Origin: Lachnospiraceae bacterium
GTDB taxonomy: Bacteria; Bacillota; Clostridia; Lachnospirales; Lachnospiraceae
Direction: 5' to 3'
Length of the DNA: 64,000 nucleotides
Assembly (NCBI GenBank): GCA_902363135.1
Contig: CABIZF010000002.1
Coordinates: forward strand, 62,001 to 126,000
This document shows, in pieces, positions 57,388 through 64,000 of the stretch. The notes below the pieces were generated by a model. It had not been told where the DNA came from. It did not search any database and saw only the letters and a program-made list of their open reading frames with translations. Position 1 is the first letter of the stretch. Each line of letters opens with the position of its first letter. A program made the translations under genes and the position numbers.

Positions 57388-58182
57388 ATGAATCTGCTGA
57401 AATATCGAATAAAAACTTTTTTTAAGTATCAGGATCTGGTTCGGGAGCTGGTACAAAGAGATCTGAAGCTGAAATATCGAAGAAGCTTTCTCGGATATCT
57501 CTGGAGTGTGCTGAACCCTCTTCTGATCATGATCGTCCTGACGGTCGTATTTTCAAATCTATTTAATAAGTCGATCAAGAATTTTCCGGTCTATCTGTTC
57601 ACCGGACGTATGCTCTACGACTTTCTGAAGGCGAGCACGACGAATGCGATGAAATCCGTGACCGGAAATGCGGCGCTCTTGAAAAAGGTGTATATTCCGA
57701 AATATATTTTTACGTTTGCAAAGGTGACGAGCTGTATGGTTGACATGGTGCTGTCGATGGGAGCGCTGCTGATCGTTATGGTGGTGACACGTGCACCATT
57801 TTACTGGCAGTTTCTGCTCTGTCCGGTGGTCATCTTGCAGCTGTATATTTTCTGCTGTGGCCTTGGGTTTTTGCTGGCAGAACTTACAGTCTTTTTCAGG
57901 GATATGCAGTACATTTATAACGCGGTGCTTACGGCGTGGCTGTATCTGACACCGATCATGTATCCGCTGGATGCCCTGAAAGATGTGAAGCCGCTGGTGA
58001 TTCTGATCAAGGGCTTTAATCCGCTTTACTACTATGTGGCACAGTTTCGGGATCTTATTTACTATGGAAGGCTTCCGGGACCAAGAGTGTTTTTCGGTGG
58101 CTGGATCATCGCATTTGTGATGCTTGGCATTGGTGTGTGCTGCTTCCAGAAGGCGAAGGATAAGTTTATTTTGTACATCTAA
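57388..58182 (+). CDS. ABC-2 type polysaccharide/teichoic acid export permease (TagG-like)
   Basis: A 264-residue permease with six membrane helices and the N-terminal amphipathic part RDLKLKYRRSFLGYLWSVLNPLL that is diagnostic of TagG/RfbD/KpsM-type exporters; LTPIMYPLDALKDV and FNPLYYYVAQFR are further family motifs. It forms the membrane channel for the ATPase encoded 13 bases downstream. AAAGGAG precedes the ATG. Substrate: an undecaprenyl- or lipid-linked surface polymer, either a teichoic acid or a galactofuranose-containing glycan as suggested by the Glf domain next door. Confidence 0.93.
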   Translation: MNLLKYRIKTFFKYQDLVRELVQRDLKLKYRRSFLGYLWSVLNPLLIMIVLTVVFSNLFNKSIKNFPVYLFTGRMLYDFLKASTTNAMKSVTGNAALLKKVYIPKYIFTFAKVTSCMVDMVLSMGALLIVMVVTRAPFYWQFLLCPVVILQLYIFCCGLGFLLAELTVFFRDMQYIYNAVLTAWLYLTPIMYPLDALKDVKPLVILIKGFNPLYYYVAQFRDLIYYGRLPGPRVFFGGWIIAFVMLGIGVCCFQKAKDKFILYI

Positions 58183-58195
58183 TAAAGGAGAAAAA

Positions 58196-60103
58196 ATGAA
58201 CGACTATGTAATAGACGTCGATCGTGTGTCGATACGTTTTAATCTGGCGAGCGAGAAGGTCGACAATCTGAAGGAATACGCGATCAAACTGATGAAACAC
58301 GAGCTGATGTTTCAGGAGTTTCTTGCACTGCAGGATGTTTCTTTGAAGGTAAAAAAGGGAGAGTCCTGGGGGCTGATCGGTACGAATGGCTCCGGAAAAT
58401 CCACGCTGCTCAAGACGATCAGCGGAATTCTGCAGCCATATAAGGGTACGGTGACGACAAAAGGAACCATTGCACCGCTGATCGAGCTTGGCGCTGGCTT
58501 TGACGGAAATCTGACAGGCAGGGAGAACATTTACCTGAACGGTATGGTGCTGGGACATTCCAGAAAATTTATGGATGAGCATTTTGATGAGATTGTACAG
58601 TTTGCGAATCTGAAAAAGTTTCTGGATTCTCCGATCAAGAATTTTTCCTCTGGTATGAAGGCGCGACTTGGATTTTCAGTGGCAACGGTAGTAAATCCGG
58701 ATATCCTGATCGTTGATGAAGTGCTGGAGGTCGGAGATTACAATTTCCGTCGCCGCTGTCAGGAGCGAATGCAGCAGATGCTGGCAGGCGGAACGACACT
58801 CCTGTTCGTTTCACACAATATTCAGACCGTGAAAAACCTTTGCGACAATGCGATATGGCTCGATAAAGGTGTTGTGCGCATGGCAGGCCCGTCCGAGCTT
58901 GTATGCAATGCCTATAAAGAGGAGCAGGACCGGATTGCAAAAGAGAAAAAAGAAGAAAAACGAAGAAAGCTTCGAGAAGCGAAAAAACCATATGACTACC
59001 TGATTGTGGGCGCCGGACTGTATGGTGCGGTGTTTGCTTCTGAAATGACCAAAAAGGGAAAACGCTGTCTGGTCATTGATAAGCGGGATCATATTGGAGG
59101 AAATGTTTATACGAAGGATGTCGACGGCATTCAGGTGCATCAGTATGGCGCGCATATTTTCCATACGAGCGACAAGCAGGTGTGGAATTATGTAAACAAG
59201 CTGACCGAATTTAATAATTATATCAACTCACCGGTAGCTGTGTACAAGGATGAACTCTACAATCTTCCCTTTAACATGAATACGTTTAGCCGCCTCTGGA
59301 ATCTGCGTACGCCCAAGGAGGTGCAGGCGAAGATTCAGGAACAGATCGCAGATCTTCATATTACAGAACCGCAAAATCTGGAGGAGCAGGCGCTTTCCCT
59401 GGTCGGAACCGATGTGTATGAGAAGCTGATCAAGGGTTATACGGAAAAGCAGTGGGGAAGAGACTGCAGGGAGCTTCCGGCTTTTATTATCCGAAGGCTT
59501 CCACTGCGTTTTACTTATAATAACAATTACTTTAACGACCGATATCAGGGAATTCCGGTCGGTGGCTATACGCAGATGGTAGAGAAGCTGCTCGATAATA
59601 TCGATGTAATGCTCGAGACCGACTTTTTCACATACCGGAAGGAGCATCCGGAGATGTTCAAAAAGGTCGTTTATACCGGTATGATTGATGAATATTTTGA
59701 CTATTGCTACGGACATCTGGAATATCGGACAGTACGATTCGAGACAGAACGCCTGGAGGAGGAGAACCACCAGGGGAATGCGGTAGTCAATTATACGGAG
59801 CGAGAGGTTCCGTATACCCGGGTGATTGAACACAAGCATTTTGCACCGGAAGAGGAGCGGGAGCATCCGAAGGATTTTACAATTATTTCGAGAGAGTATT
59901 CGACGGAATGGAAGCCGGGAATTGAGCCGTATTATCCGGTTAATGATGAAAAGAACAGCGCACTGTATGAGCAGTATGCGGAGCTTGCCAAAAAGGAAAA
60001 GGATGTCATTTTCGGCGGGCGGCTCGGACAGTATAAATATTACGATATGGACAAGGTGATCCGGGCTGCACTGGATGCAGTGAATGAAGCTGGCAGAAAG
60101 TAA
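58196..60103 (+). CDS. Fusion of TagH-like ABC ATPase and UDP-galactopyranose mutase
   Basis: A 635-residue protein that is two enzymes in one frame. Residues 1-240 are a polymer-export ATPase: Walker A GTNGSGKST (62-70), signature FSSGMKAR (150-157), Walker B ILIVDEVLEVGD and the switch His in FVSHNIQ. A basic linker (about 241-265, many Lys/Glu/Arg) leads to a complete UDP-galactopyranose mutase, residues 266-635, starting with the FAD motif YLIVGAGLYGAVFA, then GGNVYTKDVDG, HQYGAHIFHTS and GYTEKQWGRD. The mutase makes UDP-galactofuranose. Usually these are separate genes. AAAGGAG precedes the ATG and no stop or ribosome site interrupts the join. Confidence 0.92.
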   Translation: MNDYVIDVDRVSIRFNLASEKVDNLKEYAIKLMKHELMFQEFLALQDVSLKVKKGESWGLIGTNGSGKSTLLKTISGILQPYKGTVTTKGTIAPLIELGAGFDGNLTGRENIYLNGMVLGHSRKFMDEHFDEIVQFANLKKFLDSPIKNFSSGMKARLGFSVATVVNPDILIVDEVLEVGDYNFRRRCQERMQQMLAGGTTLLFVSHNIQTVKNLCDNAIWLDKGVVRMAGPSELVCNAYKEEQDRIAKEKKEEKRRKLREAKKPYDYLIVGAGLYGAVFASEMTKKGKRCLVIDKRDHIGGNVYTKDVDGIQVHQYGAHIFHTSDKQVWNYVNKLTEFNNYINSPVAVYKDELYNLPFNMNTFSRLWNLRTPKEVQAKIQEQIADLHITEPQNLEEQALSLVGTDVYEKLIKGYTEKQWGRDCRELPAFIIRRLPLRFTYNNNYFNDRYQGIPVGGYTQMVEKLLDNIDVMLETDFFTYRKEHPEMFKKVVYTGMIDEYFDYCYGHLEYRTVRFETERLEEENHQGNAVVNYTEREVPYTRVIEHKHFAPEEEREHPKDFTIISREYSTEWKPGIEPYYPVNDEKNSALYEQYAELAKKEKDVIFGGRLGQYKYYDMDKVIRAALDAVNEAGRK

Positions 60104-60124
60104 TTGTCAGGCGGAAGGAAAACT

Positions 60125-62755
60125 ATGAGCAGAATGATGATTATTGTTCGCTGGAGCGGAGCGTGCGAAAAACTGGAGCAGACACTTCGATCCTGTCAGA
60201 CGGATAATCCGTTGCCGGATCTAGGATGTGAGCTTGTGATCGCAGCGGATTTCGCAGGAGCAGAAAAGCAGGCAGCTGTGTACGAACGGAAGTATCCGTA
60301 TATAAGTTTTGACAGAAATCAAAAGATTTTGGCGGATTTTGTCACCGTGCTGGATGCAGGCGAATATTATGAGGGAAAGACACTAGGGCAGCTGCTTTCT
60401 CTTCTTGAGGATTCGAATCAGGAGAATATCCTGCTGCTTTCAAATGTAACGCCTCATACCGTTGTAAAAAGGGTTGAGTCGCTGACAGGCAAAAAGAGAA
60501 ATGTGACAAAAGTAAATCAGATCCTGAAGCTTCCGGCGAGCATGAACGGCAGCATTATCCGAACGGGGCTGTGGAAAAGCGAGCCTGACGAGGTGCTCGA
60601 TGTCAAAACGCTGCTTGCGCGCTGGGACAGGTTTTCACTTAGCCGGAAAATTGCAGAAAACGGGAGTGTTCTGTATGTAGAGAATGCGTATTTCCATGGA
60701 AATCGCACATACCCGGATTTTGGCTCTTTGCCGGATGCCTGGTTCAGAGCATCCTGGTATGAACAGCAGGAAGCGCGATGGAAGCAGGTGCTGGCTGAAT
60801 ATGGTGAGAATCAGCTGCCGCTTTTTGTGCAGGCACAGCTTCTTGTGGAGCTTCGGGACTGTCTGATGGCAAATAAAGGGAACCGCAATACCGGGGCATT
60901 GTGTGGCGCAGATTTCGAACGGTTTTGTTCTGTCTGCACAGAGGTGCTCTGGCATATTTCAGATGAACTGATCATGCCGGAAGAGCATGTGCAGGAAGAG
61001 CGAAGGCTTCTTTATCTGACCTGGTCCGCTTTGATGTGCCTGAAGTATGAACGGAAGAGCGAGGCAGTAAAGGATCTGACCCCGATGGTCATGCTGGATC
61101 TGATGGAGTATGATCATGGGATCTGGAGAGTGGATGTATCGGTCGATCAGTTTCTTGCGGATCGATTTGAATTAAAAGCACTTTACAATGGACAGATGTT
61201 CGAGCCGGATAGAACCCGGCGATTTTCAGAAGCCGATTTTTTCGGAGAGCCATTGGTGAAGAAGGCAACCTTTGCTGTGAAGATACCAAAACAGGAACTT
61301 TCTTCGAAAACGAGCGTTTCTTTTGTATTTACCGATGGGAAAAATCAGATTCCGCTTTCAATTGTATCAACTGATTATGAGGCAAAGCTTGCAACGACCC
61401 TTCAGCATTCCTACTGGTGCTTTGATAACTACATGGTAACGCTGGAGCGGGGCGGGATTATGGATCCCTGTGGAAATGAGCAGCGAAAGAAGCTTCCGGC
61501 TGTCTCTTCGATCCGCATCCGACACGCGGGCAGGGCATCGCGCATGGCACAGGAGCTGCGGCTGATGAAGGAAATTCTTCGCGCGCCGTACGGCTCGAAG
61601 CGGATGTTTGCCGTGCGTGCACTTTACTGGCTGACCTACCCGGTGTACGGACATAAAAATATATGGGTGACGTTTGACAAGCTTTACAAGGGCGGCGACT
61701 GTGGCGAATATTTTTATAAATATATGCGGACGCGGAAGATGGACGGGATTACTCCGGTGTATGTGATCCGGAAGGATGTGGCGGATTATGAGCGGCTTGT
61801 GCGGGAGGGCTGTGCGCCGGTGGCGTATCAGAGCCTGAAGCAGCGGCTGCTGTATCTGCATGCGTCGATGATCTTTGCCACACATAGTGCCGTGCATTCC
61901 TTTTGTGGTTTTTCCAAATGGGAGGTGCGGTTCGTGCAGGACCGGATCCGTGCAGTCAATACGTGTATTCAGCACGGGCTGTCGGTACAGGACCTGACCG
62001 TGGACTCCAACCGGATCATCAATAACAACAAGCGCTATTACTGTGCATCTAAATATGAGATCGAGAATCTGTCAAAACCGGCCTACGATTACGCACCGGA
62101 GGTGCTGCGGCTGACCGGACTGGCGCGCTATGACGGGCTGGTAAACCGTGATCAGAAGCAGATCCTGATCGCGCCGACGTGGAGGGCGTACATTGCGATG
62201 CCGCCGGTCATGGGAAGCACGAGGCCGTACAATCCGGAATTTAAACAGACGGATTATTTTAAAATTTTTCAGTCCCTGCTGGAAAATGAGCGGCTTCAAA
62301 AAGCGGCCGAAGAGGCAGGTTACCGGATTTTGTTTTTACTGCATCCGGTCATCAGTGCGCAGAAGGATGATTTTCAGGTGCATGGAAATGTGGAGCTTCT
62401 CTCTGCGGCAGAGAGCAATTACGAGAAGCTGCTGACGGAGGCAAGCCTGATGGTGACAGATTATTCCGGGATCCAGTTTGACTTTGCGTATATGCGAAAG
62501 CCGGTCGTCTATTTCCATCCGCCGAAGCTTCCTCCGCATTACGTGGAGGGCGGTTTCTTCTATGATACGATGGGATTCGGAGAGATCTGCACAGAGACGG
62601 AACAGCTCGTCGATACGCTGATAGATTATTTGCAGCGCTCCTGTGCGCTGAAGGAATTTTACCGCGCGCGGCAGGATGCATTTTTTGCGTTTGACGATCA
62701 TGAGAACTGCCGGCGGATCTTTGAGGATGCGTTGGAGTACCAGAGGAAGCGGTAG
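60125..62755 (+). CDS. CDP-glycerol:glycerophosphate glycerophosphotransferase family protein (TagF-like), second copy
   Basis: An 876-residue protein. The N-terminal about 190 residues look like a degenerate GT-A fold (DFVTVLDAGEYYEGKTLGQLL); the C-terminal 400 residues carry the glycerophosphotransferase signatures FDKLYKGGDCGEYFYKY, CIQHGLSVQDL, APTWRAYIAMPP, LHPVISAQ and MVTDYSGIQFDFAYMRKPVV. It matches the minus-strand 53152 protein almost throughout, so the two are paralogues of similar length. It follows the ATPase-mutase fusion by 21 bases. It would polymerise or prime a glycerol- or ribitol-phosphate chain before export. Confidence 0.88.
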   Translation: MSRMMIIVRWSGACEKLEQTLRSCQTDNPLPDLGCELVIAADFAGAEKQAAVYERKYPYISFDRNQKILADFVTVLDAGEYYEGKTLGQLLSLLEDSNQENILLLSNVTPHTVVKRVESLTGKKRNVTKVNQILKLPASMNGSIIRTGLWKSEPDEVLDVKTLLARWDRFSLSRKIAENGSVLYVENAYFHGNRTYPDFGSLPDAWFRASWYEQQEARWKQVLAEYGENQLPLFVQAQLLVELRDCLMANKGNRNTGALCGADFERFCSVCTEVLWHISDELIMPEEHVQEERRLLYLTWSALMCLKYERKSEAVKDLTPMVMLDLMEYDHGIWRVDVSVDQFLADRFELKALYNGQMFEPDRTRRFSEADFFGEPLVKKATFAVKIPKQELSSKTSVSFVFTDGKNQIPLSIVSTDYEAKLATTLQHSYWCFDNYMVTLERGGIMDPCGNEQRKKLPAVSSIRIRHAGRASRMAQELRLMKEILRAPYGSKRMFAVRALYWLTYPVYGHKNIWVTFDKLYKGGDCGEYFYKYMRTRKMDGITPVYVIRKDVADYERLVREGCAPVAYQSLKQRLLYLHASMIFATHSAVHSFCGFSKWEVRFVQDRIRAVNTCIQHGLSVQDLTVDSNRIINNNKRYYCASKYEIENLSKPAYDYAPEVLRLTGLARYDGLVNRDQKQILIAPTWRAYIAMPPVMGSTRPYNPEFKQTDYFKIFQSLLENERLQKAAEEAGYRILFLLHPVISAQKDDFQVHGNVELLSAAESNYEKLLTEASLMVTDYSGIQFDFAYMRKPVVYFHPPKLPPHYVEGGFFYDTMGFGEICTETEQLVDTLIDYLQRSCALKEFYRARQDAFFAFDDHENCRRIFEDALEYQRKR

Positions 62756-62772
62756 CACCGGTGGAAAACCGA

Positions 62773-62800
62773 TAGTACATCATACTGCAAATAACTGCAC
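62773..62800 (+). repeat. 28-base motif shared with 8208-8235
   Basis: It matches the 8208 copy at 25 of 28 positions. It lies 18 bases after the stop codon of the second TagF-like gene, in a 129-base gap that also holds a possible promoter (TTAGTC, 17 bases, TGTACT ending near 62862). Confidence 0.5.
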
Positions 62801-62884
62801 CACATAACTTGCCTGAATTTCCATTCTGCGTTATTAGTCCAGTTATTTTTGTATGCTGTACTAGTAAGAAAGGCAGGGATACCT

Positions 62885-64000
62885 ATGTTCCGAATCAGAC
62901 AATATATCAAAATGCTTCTGCAGAACGTGTGTCTGCCGATGCTCTATCGCTTCTGGGCGCGGCGCCCGGTGCAGAAGGGTAAAATACTGATGGCAGATGC
63001 GCATCACACAATGATGCCGTTTTCTATGCGGCGGATGTATGAAACACTAAAGGAAGAGGGAAAGGAACCAGAGCTGTTTGTGGCGGATTTCGGGACACTT
63101 GGATTTGGTGCTATGCTGCGCTTCCTTGTGCGTTTTATGCGGGCATATGCGACTGCGGAGTATGTGTTTATCTGTGACTACTTTCTCCCGGCGGCGTCCT
63201 GTAAAAAGCGTCCGGAGACGACGCTGGTACAGCTCTGGCATTCCTGTGGCCTGATGAAGAAGATCGCCTTTGATACCGGGGAGGACATTCCGAAAAATTA
63301 TCGGGGAAATATGTTTGGAAATTATTCGTATCTGACGATGAGTGCGCAGGTCTGTGTCCCGGTACATGCGCATGCTCTGCGTATTCCGCAGGAGCGGATC
63401 GTGGCGACGGGCATCAGCCGGACGGATTATTACTTTGATCCGAAATGGAATGCGCGCTGCCAAGAACAGTTTTATGCGCAGCATCCGGAGGCGGCAGGAA
63501 AAAAGATTGTTGTATGGGCGCCGACCTTTCGTGGGAATGCGGCACAGCCGTATCTTATCGGGCTTTCGGACATTCAAAGGGCGGCGGCTGCACTCGGAGA
63601 TGACTGGCAGCTGCTCATCAAGGCACATCCGCACATCGATGCACACGGCCGGGTATCCAATTGTACGATTCCGACGGAGGAGCTGTTTGCGGTGGCAGAT
63701 GTGCTGATTACCGATTATTCTTCAGTGATGTTTGATTATCTTCTTTACAAAAAGCCGCTTGTGTTGTTTTCTCCGGATCTTGCGGAGTATGAGGCAAAGC
63801 GGGGCTTTTATCTGGATTACCGGGGCATGCCGTTTCCGGTTGTGGAGGATGGCGGGGCGCTTGCCGGAGCGATTGAGGGAAGCGCGGCATACGCCGAAGC
63901 GCACCGGGCAGAGCAGGAGGCCTTTTGTCAAACCTATACCGGAGCGTGCGACGGGAAGGCGACAGAGCGGATTTTGAAGCTGATCGGATTGACATGCTGA
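62885..64000 (+). CDS. CDP-glycerol glycerophosphotransferase family protein (TagB-like)
   Basis: A 371-residue protein that ends exactly at the window edge with a TGA stop. It has a short N-terminal membrane-associated segment, then the two Rossmann-like halves of a TagB/TagF catalytic domain: VQLWHSCGLMKKIAFDTG (HxxxxLK region), VVWAPTFRGNA, LLIKAHPHIDAH and VLITDYSSVMFDYLLYKKPLVLF. It lacks the long N-terminal part of the two other copies and fits a primase (TagB-like) that adds the first glycerol phosphate. The ATG at 62885 follows AAAGGCAGGG. The locus probably continues beyond the window. Confidence 0.88.
   Translation: MFRIRQYIKMLLQNVCLPMLYRFWARRPVQKGKILMADAHHTMMPFSMRRMYETLKEEGKEPELFVADFGTLGFGAMLRFLVRFMRAYATAEYVFICDYFLPAASCKKRPETTLVQLWHSCGLMKKIAFDTGEDIPKNYRGNMFGNYSYLTMSAQVCVPVHAHALRIPQERIVATGISRTDYYFDPKWNARCQEQFYAQHPEAAGKKIVVWAPTFRGNAAQPYLIGLSDIQRAAAALGDDWQLLIKAHPHIDAHGRVSNCTIPTEELFAVADVLITDYSSVMFDYLLYKKPLVLFSPDLAEYEAKRGFYLDYRGMPFPVVEDGGALAGAIEGSAAYAEAHRAEQEAFCQTYTGACDGKATERILKLIGLTC

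Overview
The window looks like chromosome of a low-to-mid GC Gram-positive anaerobe of the Clostridia, most likely a Lachnospiraceae gut bacterium. The evidence is a large SRP RNA with an Alu domain, strong AGGAGG ribosome sites, TTGACA/TATAAT promoters with 17-base spacing, a TelA-like protein, a CBS-containing manganese pyrophosphatase, a teichoic-acid type locus and many compact housekeeping operons. I see no phage, plasmid, CRISPR or transposase genes. Genus-level assignment is not possible from the sequence alone.

Layout. 1-5 kb: the end of a telA-like gene, a KdpDE-like two-component pair on the minus strand, and a four-gene operon that starts with a 40-residue membrane peptide. 5-11 kb: an aminotransferase, a zinc-ribbon membrane protein with a 36-bp minisatellite, and a polar amino acid ABC importer. 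11-15 kb: two G3E GTPases behind a structured leader, the SRP RNA, tadA, and a type I toxin/antisense RNA locus. 15-21 kb: tRNA-Ser(CGA), then a marR-controlled heterodimeric ABC exporter and a cytidylate-kinase-like protein. 21-31 kb: a class A penicillin-binding protein, YigZ, murI, a DUF1934 protein, a TSCPD protein, mtnN, a frameshifted acyltransferase and pgi. 31-38 kb: a hydroxyacid dehydrogenase, an LTA-synthase-like protein, cobO, a beta-lactamase-fold protein, and a cluster in which a SARP/BTAD regulator with a degenerate GGDEF-like tail is flanked by two small proteins sharing a SWQG domain. 39-47 kb: nucleoside salvage (deoD, cdd), a pyrophosphatase, murA and an aconitase-family hydratase. 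47-53 kb: an orphan promoter-to-terminator unit with no large ORF, a TPR/AAA-like protein, a second cytidylate-kinase-like protein and pepT. 53-64 kb: a surface-polymer locus with three glycerophosphotransferase-like proteins, a pyruvyl transferase, an ABC-2 permease, and one ORF that fuses its ATPase to UDP-galactopyranose mutase.

The most unusual layer is non-coding. At least two families of hairpin-rich repeats are scattered between the genes. Family 1 is modular: a 117-119 bp multi-hairpin unit bounded by AACCGAAT/ATTCGGTT, or instead a short GAACGCAG/CTGCGTTC hairpin, is joined to the same ATGAGCAAGTAGCGAAG core and an AAGCGGAT/ATCCGCTT hairpin. Several copies overlap the stop codon of the upstream gene, and one copy shows compensatory stem changes. 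Family 2 is built around GGGTCAAAAGG/CCTTTTGACCC and CATGC-rich hairpins. There are also two small structured loci encoding short membrane peptides (about 14.9-15.1 kb and 38.6-38.8 kb). The first is a convincing type I toxin-antitoxin module; the second is a candidate.
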